A stretch of DNA of 64,000 bases from Paraburkholderia terricola (GCF_900142195.1 NZ_FRAB01000011.1:124001-188000); one strand, 5' to 3'; shown: positions 43,255-53,227, numbered from the stretch's first letter. Notes: generated by a model from the letters alone, not told the origin. Numbers and translations are program-made.

Positions 43255-44043
43255 ATGAACACCCTCCCCACTGTCCTCATTACCGGCGCCTCCTCCGGCA
43301 TCGGCGCGATCTATGCCGAGCGCCTCGCGCGCCGCGGCCATCCTCTCGTTCTCGTCGCGCGCGACAAGGCGCGGCTGGATGCACTGGCTGCCCGCCTGCG
43401 CGACGAAACGAAAATCGACGTCGAGGTGCTCCGGGCCGACCTGACGCAGCCGTCCGATCTGGCTGCGGTCGAATCCCGTCTGCGCGAAGACGCCGGTATC
43501 CGCATCCTGATCAACAATGCCGGCCTCGCTCAATCAGGCGGCTTCGTCGAGCAGACCGCCGACGCCATCGACCGTCTGGTGACGCTCAATATCACCGCCC
43601 TGACGCGGCTTGCGGCCGCCATCGCCCCGCGCCTCGCGCAGGCCGGCGAAGGCGCGATCGTCAACATCGGCTCGGTGGTCGGTCTCGCGCCCGAGTTCGG
43701 CATGTCGGTCTACGGCGCGACCAAGGCGTACGTGCTGTTCCTGTCGCAGGGCATGAGTCTGGAACTGGCGCCCAAGGGCGTTTATGTGCAAGCCGTGTTG
43801 CCGGCGGCCACGCGCACCGAGATATGGGAGCGCGCCGGCATCGACATCAACACGCTGCCCGAAGTCATGGAAGTGGGTGAACTGGTCGACGCGGCGTTGG
43901 TCGGCTTCGACCGCCGCGAATTAGTCACGATACCGCCGCTTCACGTCGCCGAGCGTTGGGACGCGCTCGACTCCGCACGCCAGGTTTTGCTCTCCGACAT
44001 CCGGCAGGGAGAGGCTGCGGAGCGTTATCGGGCAACTCACTGA
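43255..44043 (+). CDS. short-chain dehydrogenase/reductase
   Basis: A 262-residue SDR of the DltE/YqjQ-like group. It has TGASSGIGAIYAERLARRG (about 8-26), NNAGLAQ near 84, Ser in NIGSVVGLAP and YGATK as the catalytic pair. It is probably co-transcribed with the old yellow enzyme. Confidence 0.9.
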   Translation: MNTLPTVLITGASSGIGAIYAERLARRGHPLVLVARDKARLDALAARLRDETKIDVEVLRADLTQPSDLAAVESRLREDAGIRILINNAGLAQSGGFVEQTADAIDRLVTLNITALTRLAAAIAPRLAQAGEGAIVNIGSVVGLAPEFGMSVYGATKAYVLFLSQGMSLELAPKGVYVQAVLPAATRTEIWERAGIDINTLPEVMEVGELVDAALVGFDRRELVTIPPLHVAERWDALDSARQVLLSDIRQGEAAERYRATH

Positions 44044-44139
44044 TGCTGTCCGCCGATAGGGCGATGAATCATCCCGGCCCCCGTTCGGTTCAGGTCACTG
44101 GCGCTCGGTGAACAAACCCCCGGCATCGAGCGGCATGCG

Positions 44140-45138
44140 TCAGCCAGCGTCGCTCGCACCGACGGCCGCGCCGGGAAGCACGACGATTTTCCCGCGCCTG
44201 CCGCGGTCGAATGTTGCCAGCACAGCGTCTCTTGCATTTGCGAGAGCGAAAGTGATGGTCGCAGGCGGCCGAAGGTGGCTGCGGGCAACCATCGAGAACA
44301 GCGCGGTGCGTACACGCCGCGCCTGTTCCGGCCGGTTGGCCAGGAAGTACCGTATATCGACGCCATGCAAGGTCGCGTTCTTGAGAAGCGCCAGATTGAC
44401 CGGAAGCGACGGAATGGCGCCACCCGCAAACCCGATCACGAGATAGCGGCCGCCTTTGGCCAGGGAGCGGAACGCCGGCTCCAGCATGTTTGCGCCGACC
44501 GGGTCGAGCACGACATCGACGCCTTCCGGCGCGACTCGCTTGAGCGCCTCCCGCCAATCCGGAAGGCTGTAGTCGATCGCAGCCACTGCACCCAGCTCGC
44601 ATGCGGCTTGACGCTTGAACTCGCTCGACGCCGCCGCGATCACGCGCGCCCCGGCATGCACGGCAAGCTGAATCGCGGCGGACGACACCGCACCACCCGC
44701 GCCAAGCACGAGCAACGTATCGGCGGCCGTCAACCGTCCCTGATCGAACAACGCATAGTGTGCCGTCTGATAGTCCACCAGCATGGCTGCGGCAACGGGC
44801 ATCGGCAGCTCGCCGGGGACAACGTCCACGTCGGCGGCGTCGACCACCACGTATTCCGCCAGGCCTCCGCCAAGCTGCCACGTGACGACGCGATCACCGA
44901 CAAGTTGCCCCGTCACGCCCGAACCGACGGCGTCGACCACGCCGGCAATTTCTCCGCCCGGCACGTAAGGCAAGCGCGGCTTGATCTGATAGCGGCCTTG
45001 CATCATCAGCCCGTCGACGAAACCAAGAGCCGTTGCTTCGATGCGAATCCGCAGTTGGCCGTGTTCGGGCTCTGGCAACGGCTCATCGACCAACGCATAG
45101 GAGCCGAGATCGAACGCTGTTCCTGAGAAGCTTTGCAC
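44140..45138 (-). CDS. zinc-independent quinone oxidoreductase-type alcohol dehydrogenase
   Basis: A 332-residue MDR-family enzyme (NADPH:quinone reductase group). The N-terminal GroES-like part has GFVDGLMMQGRYQIKPRLPYVPGGEIAGVV. The Rossmann part has VLGAGGAVSSAAIQLA and DVVLDPVGANMLEPAFRSLAKGGRYLVIGFAGG. It lacks the Cys ligands for structural zinc. The GTG start at 45138 has an ideal GGGAGG site upstream. Substrate unknown. Confidence 0.9.
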   Translation of the reverse strand: MQSFSGTAFDLGSYALVDEPLPEPEHGQLRIRIEATALGFVDGLMMQGRYQIKPRLPYVPGGEIAGVVDAVGSGVTGQLVGDRVVTWQLGGGLAEYVVVDAADVDVVPGELPMPVAAAMLVDYQTAHYALFDQGRLTAADTLLVLGAGGAVSSAAIQLAVHAGARVIAAASSEFKRQAACELGAVAAIDYSLPDWREALKRVAPEGVDVVLDPVGANMLEPAFRSLAKGGRYLVIGFAGGAIPSLPVNLALLKNATLHGVDIRYFLANRPEQARRVRTALFSMVARSHLRPPATITFALANARDAVLATFDRGRRGKIVVLPGAAVGASDAG

Positions 45139-45175
45139 GCTTTACCTCCCTCTCGAACATCATGACCAGCGCGCG

Positions 45176-45211
45176 CACCAATACGCCGCACCGATACGCC
45201 GCACCGATACG
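45176..45211. repeat. 13-bp tandem repeat, about 2.8 copies
   Basis: CACCGATACGCCG-type units begin at 45176, 45189 and 45202 in the gap upstream of the quinone oxidoreductase gene. The unit contains GATAC, but the arrangement differs from the GATAC-type promoters. Confidence 0.65.
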
Positions 45212-45284
45212 CGCGAATACGGCCGCACTCGACCGACCGTAGTCGCACTTTACAGCGCATGGCGCGCTCAGCGGACCCACAGCT

Positions 45285-46937
45285 TCATCCCGCCAGCCTC
45301 GTGATCGCTACCCGGCTGCCCGCTTGCTCGCGCAGACGAAACTTCTGGATCTTCCCGGTAGCGGTCTTGGGCAATTCCCCGAAAATCACGCGACGCGGGC
45401 ATTTGAAATGCGCCAGTCGCTCCCTGCAGAACAAGATGACATCCTGCTCCGTGATGTGGGAGGCATCCGGCTTCAGTTCGATAAACGCACAAGGCGTCTC
45501 GCCCCATTTGTCATCCGGCTGCGCGACCACGGCCGCGTTCAGAACGCCCGACATGCGATAAATGACCTCCTCCACCTCGACGGACGAAATGTTCTCTCCG
45601 CCCGAGATGATGACGTCCTTGGAGCGGTCGGTGATCTGGATATAGCCATCGGAATGAACGACGGCAAGATCGCCGGTATGGAACCAACCGCCGGCGAAAG
45701 CTTTCGCCGTTGCGTCGGCATTCTTGAAGTATCCCATCATCACCGTATTCCCGCGGACCAGAACCTCACCGCATGACTTGCTATCGGCGGGCACCGGTTC
45801 GAGCGTCGCGAGATCGGCGACCGACATTTTCTCGAACGCCGCCGCGCGTACCCCTTGCCGCGCTTTCAGTTTCCCTTGTTGCTCCGGCGACAACGTATCC
45901 CACTCGTCGTGCCAGGCACAGCTGATGGGCGTGCCGGAGATCTCGGTAATTCCAAAGACATGGTCGACGTCGAATCCCATCGCGCCCACGGCCTCCAGAA
46001 CCGCTGCCGGCGCCGGCGAGCCGGCGGTAAGGACGCGCACCCGACGCGGCAGCGGCTGCCGTTCCGATTGAGGCATGCTCGCGATGCCTGAGAGCACGAT
46101 CGGCGCCGCACAAAAATGATCGACCCCGTGCTCGGCGATGGCGGTGAGAATATTCGCGGCATTCACCTTGCGCAAACAGACGTGCGTTCCCGCCGCCGCA
46201 GTAATCGCCCATGTGAAGCACCAGCCGTTCGCGTGGAACATGGGAAGCGTCCACAGGTAAATCGGCGCACGCGGGAGCGGCCAGTTCGTCATCTGCAACA
46301 GGCTCATCAGATAGGTGCCGCGGTGGCTCGGAACGACGCCTTTCGGATCGCCGGTTGTGCCTGAGGTGTAGTTCAATGCAATGGGCGTCCACTCGTCGAG
46401 CGGACGGCGGCCCGCAAATGCCGGATCACCGCTCGCCAGCAGCGACTCATAATCAGTTTCCCCGATGGCGGGGCCGTCAGGCGCTTCGTGATCGTTGATG
46501 TCGATCACACGCGGCGGATTGGGAACCGACTGCAATGCTTTCTCGACCAGCGGAGCCAGTTCGCGGTCCACCAGCAGAAGCTTGCATTCTCCGTGGCGCA
46601 GAATGAATGCAACACCGTCGGCATCGAGGCGGCAATTGATGGCGTTGAGCACAGCCCCCGAGAGAGGCACGCCGAAGTGTGCCTCGAGCATGGCCGGCGT
46701 GTTCGGCGCGATGATCGACACCGTATCGCCCGGTTCGATCCCCAACTGAACGAGCGCCGACGCGAGGCGATAGCAACGCTCGCGCGTTCTCGCCCACGTC
46801 TGCCGGAAGCCGCCATGAACGATCGCGGTTCGATCCGGATAGACGTCGGCGGTTCGATCGAGGAAGGTCAGTGGCGTCAATGGAACGTGGTTTGCCGCGT
46901 TCTTCTCGAGTCCTCGAGAATAGGCCGTTGCACTCAT
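45285..46937 (-). CDS. acyl-CoA synthetase (AMP-forming)
   Basis: A 550-residue adenylate-forming ligase. The AMP-binding P-loop is LNYTSGTTGDPKGVVPSHRGTY, A5 is FGITEISG, A7/A8 are GGWFHTGDLAVVHSDGYIQITDRSKDVIISGGENISSVEVE, and the catalytic Lys is in KTATGKIQKF. It resembles the medium-chain and 3-methylmercaptopropionyl ligases (DmdB/AlkK group). GGAG lies before the ATG at 46937. It is downstream of a nitroreductase gene by 14 bp. Confidence 0.92.
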   Translation of the reverse strand: MSATAYSRGLEKNAANHVPLTPLTFLDRTADVYPDRTAIVHGGFRQTWARTRERCYRLASALVQLGIEPGDTVSIIAPNTPAMLEAHFGVPLSGAVLNAINCRLDADGVAFILRHGECKLLLVDRELAPLVEKALQSVPNPPRVIDINDHEAPDGPAIGETDYESLLASGDPAFAGRRPLDEWTPIALNYTSGTTGDPKGVVPSHRGTYLMSLLQMTNWPLPRAPIYLWTLPMFHANGWCFTWAITAAAGTHVCLRKVNAANILTAIAEHGVDHFCAAPIVLSGIASMPQSERQPLPRRVRVLTAGSPAPAAVLEAVGAMGFDVDHVFGITEISGTPISCAWHDEWDTLSPEQQGKLKARQGVRAAAFEKMSVADLATLEPVPADSKSCGEVLVRGNTVMMGYFKNADATAKAFAGGWFHTGDLAVVHSDGYIQITDRSKDVIISGGENISSVEVEEVIYRMSGVLNAAVVAQPDDKWGETPCAFIELKPDASHITEQDVILFCRERLAHFKCPRRVIFGELPKTATGKIQKFRLREQAGSRVAITRLAG

Positions 46938-46951
46938 GACTTTGTCTCCAT

Positions 46952-47677
46952 TCATTCTTGGTAGAAAGTAGTGAAATCGCCGACCGGACTGCGCTCCGTG
47001 ACCAGAGAGTTCTCGATGCAGTTGTGATCCGCATAACCCAGGCTCATTCCGCACACCAACATGTGGTTGTCGGGAATGGACAGTTCGTTGGCGATGACAC
47101 GGTGGAACTTGTTGAAAGCCGCCTGCGGGCAGGTGTCGAGGCCTCGCGCCCGGGCCGCAATCATCACGCTTTGCAGGAACATACCGGTGTCCAGCAGACT
47201 GCCTTCACGCATGACCCGGTCGACCGTGAAGAACAGGCCGACGGGTGCGTCGAAGAAGCGGTAGTTGCGGCCGTGCTGCACATGCATCCGCTCCTTGTCG
47301 CCCTTCTCGATGCCCAGCAGGCCATACAGGTTCCAACCGACCTCACGCCGGCGATCCACATACGGTGCGATCCATTCGCGCGGGTAGTAGTCGTAGGGCT
47401 CGTCCAGATCGGAACTGCGCGCAGGATCGTCATTGATCTCGTTGATGGCGGCAGACAGGCGCGACTTCATCGCGCCTGTCACGACATGCACATGCCAGGG
47501 CTGGATGTTCACGCCGGTCGCGCTGAAACGGGCAACGTCGAGGATGGACTCGATTTGCCCGCGAGAAACCGGTGTGGGCAGGAAAGCACGGACGCTGCGC
47601 CGCGTGACGAGTGCCCAATCGACGGCCCGGTTCACGTCGGCAAGCGAGCTCAAGGGAGAAGGAGATAGACGGTCCAT
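46952..47677 (-). CDS. nitroreductase family FMN enzyme
   Basis: A 241-residue flavoprotein. The N-terminal VTRRSVRAFLPTPVSRGQIESILDVARFSATGVNIQPWHVHVVTG carries FMN-phosphate contacts. The C-terminal AARARGLDTCPQAAFNKFHRVI and VCGMSLGYAD complete the fold. The start is uncertain: ATG at 47716 would add 13 residues, and neither has a strong ribosome site. It is between the AAHS transporter and acyl-CoA synthetase genes on one strand. Confidence 0.87.
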   Translation of the reverse strand: MDRLSPSPLSSLADVNRAVDWALVTRRSVRAFLPTPVSRGQIESILDVARFSATGVNIQPWHVHVVTGAMKSRLSAAINEINDDPARSSDLDEPYDYYPREWIAPYVDRRREVGWNLYGLLGIEKGDKERMHVQHGRNYRFFDAPVGLFFTVDRVMREGSLLDTGMFLQSVMIAARARGLDTCPQAAFNKFHRVIANELSIPDNHMLVCGMSLGYADHNCIENSLVTERSPVGDFTTFYQE

Positions 47678-47799
47678 TTCGATGCCGGCATTGAAAGTTG
47701 ATCTGCACTGAGCCATGTCGTGTTTGTCGAGGGTAGAGCCCCATACGAGCCGCGTTGTTCGCACGCATCCCGGCCATGAAGCGGCATAGGACGGAAACG

Positions 47800-49158
47800 T
47801 CAGCGCCCCGCGCTACCCTGAACCGCGACAACAGGCACGGTGTTCGAGCGATGCGAGTCGGCACGTGTCTGGTTGATCAGCGTCACCGCCGCCGCACCGA
47901 TGAGGCCAGCCACGCCGATTGCCATGAAATTCTGTTCGAGCGGCAGCTTCAAGGAGACGAGCCAACCAATGAGCACCGGAGCCACGATGGCGCCGACCCG
48001 GCCCACGCCGGAAGCAAAGCCGACACCGGTAGAGCGGATCGCATGAGGATAGAAGTCGCCCGCATAAGCGTAGGCCAGCAATTGCGTACCGAGCGTCGAT
48101 GCGCCGACGACGAACACAACGGCAAACAACGACACGGTCGACTTCGTGTAGCCCATCAGTGACAGCGCAACCGCCCCGACGATGTAAAACGCAATCAGCA
48201 CCCGCTTGATGTTGACCTTGTCGCTGAGCCAACCGCCGAAGATCGCGCCGGCAATCGCGCCGACGTTGAAGACGATCACGAAGTTCAAAGCCGAACCCAG
48301 GCTATATCCCGCCATGGCCATCAGCTTGGTCAACCACGAACTGAGCGCGTAGACCATGAAGAGGCCCGTCATGAACGCGACCCAGATCATCGTGGTACTG
48401 AAGCCGCGGCCATCCTGGAAGAGCCGTCGCACCGAAGCGTCCTTGCTTTTGTCCGACGAAGACTCTGCAAACTGCTCCTGACCGCTCAACGGATAGTCGG
48501 GCACCAACCGCTTCATCACCGCACGCAGTTCGTCGCGCCGGCCGCTTTTGACCAGGAAGGTCATCGAGTGCGGCATCGTTTTGATGATGAACGGGATCAG
48601 CAGCACTGGCAGGCCCGCGGCAAAAAAGACGGATTGCCAGCCATAGCTGCCGATAAGCTGCTTTGCGGTCAGCGCCACCAGAATCCCGCCAATGGAATAT
48701 CCCGCGAACACCAGCGTCACCAAGCGCGTACGCAGCGCGTTAGGCGAGAACTCCGCCATCTGCGCGGTGACGATCGGCAAGACTCCGCCAATGCCCAGGC
48801 CGGCGATGAATCGCGTGACGCTGAAACTGATGGGATCGCTCGTCAACCCGGCGGCCGCCGTGAAAAGACTGAACAGGGCCACGCACACGCACATCATCAT
48901 GGGTCGACCGAAACGGTCAGCCAGCGTGCCAAGGAAAATGGCCCCGAGCATGACGCCGAAAAGCGTCGAGCCGGCCATGACGCCGGCGCTGGTCGCGTCG
49001 ATGCGCATGTCCTTCATGATCGACGGCAGTGCCGCACCCACGACGGCAAGATCGTAGCCGTCGAGTATCAGCATCAACACACACCAGAACAGGACAAGGG
49101 TATGAAAGCCATTGAATCTGGCCTGACCCGCGAGTGAGTGCACGTCTATCTGGTTCAT
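47800..49158 (-). CDS. MFS transporter, aromatic acid:H+ symporter (AAHS) family
   Basis: A 452-residue transporter. The AAHS signature LDGYDLAVVGAALPSIM is in the first membrane segment (about 32-48) and GTLADRFGRPMMM follows in the loop between segments 2 and 3. Known members carry benzoate, 4-hydroxybenzoate, gallate and similar acids. It probably heads an operon with nitroreductase and acyl-CoA synthetase. A 41-bp element shared with the tannase and SDR/araC gaps lies 139 bp upstream. Confidence 0.9.
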   Translation of the reverse strand: MNQIDVHSLAGQARFNGFHTLVLFWCVLMLILDGYDLAVVGAALPSIMKDMRIDATSAGVMAGSTLFGVMLGAIFLGTLADRFGRPMMMCVCVALFSLFTAAAGLTSDPISFSVTRFIAGLGIGGVLPIVTAQMAEFSPNALRTRLVTLVFAGYSIGGILVALTAKQLIGSYGWQSVFFAAGLPVLLIPFIIKTMPHSMTFLVKSGRRDELRAVMKRLVPDYPLSGQEQFAESSSDKSKDASVRRLFQDGRGFSTTMIWVAFMTGLFMVYALSSWLTKLMAMAGYSLGSALNFVIVFNVGAIAGAIFGGWLSDKVNIKRVLIAFYIVGAVALSLMGYTKSTVSLFAVVFVVGASTLGTQLLAYAYAGDFYPHAIRSTGVGFASGVGRVGAIVAPVLIGWLVSLKLPLEQNFMAIGVAGLIGAAAVTLINQTRADSHRSNTVPVVAVQGSAGR

Positions 49159-49296
49159 GTCGTCTCCTTCGGTTTAATGTCGTGGATGAAGTCCACGCGG
49201 GCTCCAACGGCGCCCTCGATGAGCGGCCTTGTCGCGGCTCGGATCGGCCGTTGGTACCCGGCTGTAATCAGTGTGAGATGGACGCGGCTGGCAGTC

Positions 49297-49337
49297 CATG
49301 TCCATCAACTTCAATCTGAATGAGGTCGCCGAACACC
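49297..49337 (-). promoter_or_regulatory. 41-bp shared element, copy 1 (AAHS transporter promoter region)
   Basis: CATGTCC at 49297, ACTTCA then CTGAATGAGGTC at 49316-49327, and a diverged right end (GAACACC). The order and spacing match copies at 51151 and 52342. It is 139 bp before the transporter start. Confidence 0.6.
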
Positions 49338-49407
49338 GGCGTTGCCGGCGTTCACCCGTGACGAATGGACATGGCCGTCGTTGCGACCGCCTGCGGCGAC
49401 CTGGCTG

Positions 49408-51015
49408 CTAATCCGGCGATACGCACGTAAAACTGGACGCTGCGTTCGGGTCGCCGGACCCGTTGTACGCCGGGTACCGCGGATACCTGCAGAGCGGCCG
49501 CTCCATTCCTTTCCCGGGATCGACGCTGCGCGTGGCGACGATCTTGCGGCTGGATGGCTTGACCCCCTTCTCGATCCACTCGAACATCGGATTCACGAGA
49601 TCGACCATGTCGGGTCCACGGCCACCGTTGGGCGTGGCGGCACAATGATCATTCCCCGGAAGCACGTAGTACTCGACGAACTGATCCGCCGCGGATTGCC
49701 CGCCCGCCGAAACAACGAGCTTGTTGTAGTAGTCGGTGGTGTTATTCAGGGTGATCAGCCAGTCCGTCGTTCCGTGAAAGAGCATCAGTTTTCCGTTGCG
49801 AGCCCTGAAGCCGCCGAGATCGGGGTTGACCGCATCGATCAGGTTCGCGAGATAGTCGAGCCGCGTGGCGTATGCCTGGGGCTCCACGAGCAGTGGATCG
49901 ACCGAAGGATCCTGCGCAACGAAATACCGCATGTAGTCCCCACCCAGGATCTGATAGGTGGTTCCGCCCACGGCTTGCCATGAAGCGTCGTCAGCGGTCT
50001 CCCCGCCTCCTTGGGGGAAAGCGGGCCACGTGTATCGCCCGCCCGCGACGCTTGTCGGCTCGTACAACGTTCTGGCGGACTCGAGTTGCGCGTCGGTGAG
50101 ACAAGCGTCCGAGTCGGCGGCATTGCACCTCAGTGCCGTCAGGTCGACCTTGCAGGCCTCCGGCCTGCTGATGATGTTGTCCTTCAGTCCATCCAGTTCG
50201 TCGCACCGGGATTGCATGAAGTTGGCGATAGTCCGCACCTTGCCGACGCTCAAGGCGGCGCCCGGCTTTGCAAGCTGCCTGAGGATCTTTTGGTACCAGA
50301 GAAATTGACCTGTGTACGCATTTGCAGGGGCTCTGGCGATGATGCCGTCGAACAGATCGGGGTGGCGTTGAGCCTGAATCAAAGCCTGCCGCCCGCCGCC
50401 CGAGCATCCCTCATAGACGAACCTGGTGTTGTCGAGAGAACCGCCATAGCGCTTGTGCAGAATTGCCTTGGCGGAGGCGAGCACTTTTGGCACGGCAGCG
50501 TAGGCATAGTCCTCCAACATCTGCGCGTCGAGCGCGAAGGAGCCTTGGGGATGTTTCGCCGCATCGTGCCCGTGGTTCGTCGCGATGGTGGCGTAGCCCT
50601 TCTCAGCGACGCCGGGGCTATATGCCGTCTCGTAGATGATGCCGTCGAAACCGCCGCCGCCCATGAAAAGCACACGGTTGTTCCATGTCGTAGGCATTCG
50701 GACTTCGAAGGCGAGTTCCTTGGGCAGTTCACCGCGAACAACGCAGGCTTCGGGCACGGAGCCGGCCGCGGGAACCAGGGCGGCCTTCGTGATCGTGGCT
50801 CCTTCAAACTGCTTGTTCAGAAGCGCGTTGCAGGCGGCTTCGGCAGTCGTTGCCGACTCCCCGGTTGCCAGGTCGTTACCGCCACAGGACGCGAGTACCA
50901 GGCAAGCCGCAGCCGGAATGAGACGGGAACGAACGAAAGCCCTCGGGCCAACGCTGTGTGCGCCTTTATGTACCAGGCCTGCCGAACTGGTGGAAGTCGT
51001 GCTGATAAGAGTCAT
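49408..51015 (-). CDS. tannase/feruloyl esterase family lipoprotein
   Basis: A 535-residue esterase of the tannase family, which hydrolyses galloyl, feruloyl or related aromatic esters. A lipobox (LVLASCGG, Cys44) suggests a membrane-anchored exported form. The nucleophile is Ser205 in GCSGGGRQ. The C-terminal FHGTTDWLITLNNT and PGNDHCAATPNGGRGPDMV supply Asp and His, and the paired cysteines are typical of the family. Next to an AAHS transporter and AraC regulator it suggests uptake of aromatic acids released from esters. Confidence 0.9.
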   Translation of the reverse strand: MTLISTTSTSSAGLVHKGAHSVGPRAFVRSRLIPAAACLVLASCGGNDLATGESATTAEAACNALLNKQFEGATITKAALVPAAGSVPEACVVRGELPKELAFEVRMPTTWNNRVLFMGGGGFDGIIYETAYSPGVAEKGYATIATNHGHDAAKHPQGSFALDAQMLEDYAYAAVPKVLASAKAILHKRYGGSLDNTRFVYEGCSGGGRQALIQAQRHPDLFDGIIARAPANAYTGQFLWYQKILRQLAKPGAALSVGKVRTIANFMQSRCDELDGLKDNIISRPEACKVDLTALRCNAADSDACLTDAQLESARTLYEPTSVAGGRYTWPAFPQGGGETADDASWQAVGGTTYQILGGDYMRYFVAQDPSVDPLLVEPQAYATRLDYLANLIDAVNPDLGGFRARNGKLMLFHGTTDWLITLNNTTDYYNKLVVSAGGQSAADQFVEYYVLPGNDHCAATPNGGRGPDMVDLVNPMFEWIEKGVKPSSRKIVATRSVDPGKGMERPLCRYPRYPAYNGSGDPNAASSFTCVSPD

Positions 51016-51150
51016 GTTGTCTCCGTGCGTGACGCTCGTTATGTCGCGTTCTTCGCAGCGGCAACCGCTGAATCCTCAGCAATAAGTCGTTGTTGGCTGG
51101 ACCGTTGGCACCGTTGCAACCGCAGTGTCAGCCTGGTTGGTCTCGCGATC

Positions 51151-51191
51151 CATGTCCGCGGACTTCAGCTTGAATGAGGTCTCTGGACATG
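51151..51191 (-). promoter_or_regulatory. 41-bp shared element, copy 2 (tannase promoter region)
   Basis: CATGTCC ... GGACATG form a perfect 7-bp inverted repeat at the two ends (51151, 51185), around ACTTCA and TTGAATGAGGTC. It is 136 bp before the tannase start and just after the araC stop. Copy 1 lies 139 bp before its gene. Confidence 0.65.
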
Positions 51192-51196
51192 CCGCG

Positions 51197-52219
51197 TTAA
51201 TCGGGCGAAACCGCCCTGCCGTGGCGGTACATTCCGGGGCTGGCCCCGGTCCACTTCCTGAAAGCCCGGTGAAATGCACTGGTTTCCTGAAATCCGGTGC
51301 GCGCGGCGACTTCGGCGACCGTGAGAGAACTGCTGGAAAACAGCTCGATGGCGATGTCGCGGCGCAATTCGTCTTTCAGTTGCCGGTAGCTCGTGCCTTC
51401 GGCCAGCAGGCGGCGTTGCAGCGTGGCCGAGGACAGATTCAGCAACTGCGATAGCGCGTCGAGGTCGGGCCACTCGTCGGGGACCTGGTTTCGCAAACGG
51501 CGCCTTACCACGGCAGTCGTGCTGGATTCGTTGCGATATTTAACCAGGATATTGGCCGGTGCGTTCTGCAGGAATGCATGCAGGCTCGTTTCCGTCCCGG
51601 ACAGTTTGAGATCGAGGAAACTGCGATCGAACCGGATCAGGGTTTCGTCGGCGGAGAATGTCACGTCCTCGCAGAAGCGCATGCGGTAGTCGCTGTCATC
51701 GATTGGCGCACAAGCACGAAACCTCATCTCGATCAGCGGAATCCGTCTGTGTGCCAGCCAACACGCAAGCCCGTGCACGAGGATGAACCACGTACCGTAG
51801 GCAAACAGGCGGCGCGTCAGGCCGTCGTCATGCAGGATGATCAGCGCGTGCTCGCCCTCGCAGCGTAGCTCCCCATGAATGTCGTCGAGAACCGCACGCA
51901 GAAACTTCAGCATGCGACGCAACGCGTGTTCCAGGTTCTCGGCATGCAGAACCGCGTGGCACATCAGCGCGTAACTGCCCCGGCGCAGTGGATGGCTGTC
52001 CAGACCGAAAAACTCGTCGTCCATCAAGTCGGCCAGCGCCGCCCATAGGCGCGAAAAAGCTAACGCGGGCACGCGGGCTCTCGGGGCATTCAACAATTCC
52101 GCCGCGATGCCGGCGTGCTGCAGTGCGGCCGGCACATCCAGATTACGTTGCGTGGCGACCAGAATCGCTTCACGCACCAGGCCGATAGACGTTGTGCCCT
52201 TGTCTTGAGCGTCATTCAT
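51197..52219 (-). CDS. AraC-family regulator (OruR/GbdR-like architecture)
   Basis: A 340-residue regulator with an N-terminal Arabinose_bd-type domain (about 20-200, ARVPALAFSRLWAALADLMDDEFFGL and the GLACWLAHRRIPL segment) and a C-terminal AraC DNA-binding domain (LSQLLNLSSATLQRRLLAEGTSYRQLKDELRRDIA ... VAEVAARTGFQETSAFHRAFRKWTGASPGMYR). It lies between two copies of the 41-bp element and is the likely protein that binds them. Confidence 0.9.
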   Translation of the reverse strand: MNDAQDKGTTSIGLVREAILVATQRNLDVPAALQHAGIAAELLNAPRARVPALAFSRLWAALADLMDDEFFGLDSHPLRRGSYALMCHAVLHAENLEHALRRMLKFLRAVLDDIHGELRCEGEHALIILHDDGLTRRLFAYGTWFILVHGLACWLAHRRIPLIEMRFRACAPIDDSDYRMRFCEDVTFSADETLIRFDRSFLDLKLSGTETSLHAFLQNAPANILVKYRNESSTTAVVRRRLRNQVPDEWPDLDALSQLLNLSSATLQRRLLAEGTSYRQLKDELRRDIAIELFSSSSLTVAEVAARTGFQETSAFHRAFRKWTGASPGMYRHGRAVSPD

Positions 52220-52341
52220 GGTCAGGTTCCACCCACAGAAGTGCACTGATGTTAATCGCTGCCGGGCGCCAGCGAAACCTGCCACGACTGGGCGCCACCG
52301 GTCATCGGCCGACGAGCATCGCGGCAATCGAATCCCCACGA

Positions 52342-52382
52342 CATGTCCGAAAGGCTCATGCATGAAGAGGTCCATGGGCATG
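52342..52382. promoter_or_regulatory. 41-bp shared element, copy 3 (between araC and the SDR gene)
   Basis: CATGTCC at 52342 and GGGCATG at 52376 frame GAGGTC in the same position as in copy 2; about 24 of 40 bases match. It is in the divergent gap, 123 bp from the araC start and 118 bp from the SDR start. Confidence 0.5.
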
Positions 52383-52459
52383 GGCTTACTCTCGCCCGAC
52401 GCTTAGCATCACCAGCCAGTAGATCGTCGCGAACGTGTGCTCATTCCCGGGAGACAGAA

Positions 52460-53227
52460 GTGCGGATTCAACATAAAGGTTTCGTCGTCACAGGCGGCGG
52501 CTCAGGGCTCGGCGCCGCCACGGCGCGCCGTCTGGTGGCGGGCGGCGCCCGCGTGCTGCTCGTGGACCTGAACCACGACGCCGGTACAGCGCTGGCGGCG
52601 GAACTGGGCAGCCATGCTCACTTCGCCAGGGCCGACCTATCCGACGCAGCCAGCGCGGAGAGTGCGTTGGCCGCATTCCGCGACACCTTCGGCACGCTGC
52701 ATGGCCTGATCAATTGCGCAGGCGTCGCACCCGCCGAGAAAGTGCTCGGACGTGAAGGCCCGCACGCGCTAGAAAGTTTCGCGCGCACCGTTCAGATCAA
52801 CCTGATCGGCGCCTTCAACATGGTGCGGCTGGCCGCGGCCTGCATGGCCGGGAACATGCCGGAGACCGATGGCGAGCGCGGGGTCATCATCAATACCGCT
52901 TCAGTCGCGGCCTTCGATGGTCAGATCGGGCAAGCGGGCTACGCCGCCTCCAAAGGCGGCGTCGTGGCGATGACGCTGCCTATCGCGCGCGAGTTGGCCC
53001 GCCATGGCATTCGGGTGGTCACCATCGCGCCCGGCATCATGGAGACGCCGATGCTCAAAGGCATGCCCACGGAGGTACAAGACGCCCTCGGCAAGATGGT
53101 CCCCTTTCCCGCGCGCCTTGGACGGCCGGATGAGTTTGCGGGCCTTGTGCTGCACATCCTCGACAACACCTACCTCAATGGCGAGGTGATTCGCCTTGAC
53201 GGCGCGATTCGCATGGCGGCCAGATGA
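52460..53227 (+). CDS. SDR, 3-hydroxyacyl-CoA dehydrogenase type II-like
   Basis: A 255-residue SDR close to HSD17B10/FabG-like 2-methyl-3-hydroxybutyryl-CoA dehydrogenases: [18 protein letters not shown] (about 8-25), [39 protein letters not shown] and [13 protein letters not shown]. The GTG start at 52460 has GGGAG upstream. It probably oxidises a 3-hydroxyacyl-CoA in the same pathway as the thiolase that follows. Confidence 0.87.
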   Translation: MRIQHKGFVVTGGGSGLGAATARRLVAGGARVLLVDLNHDAGTALAAELGSHAHFARADLSDAASAESALAAFRDTFGTLHGLINCAGVAPAEKVLGREGPHALESFARTVQINLIGAFNMVRLAAACMAGNMPETDGERGVIINTASVAAFDGQIGQAGYAASKGGVVAMTLPIARELARHGIRVVTIAPGIMETPMLKGMPTEVQDALGKMVPFPARLGRPDEFAGLVLHILDNTYLNGEVIRLDGAIRMAAR

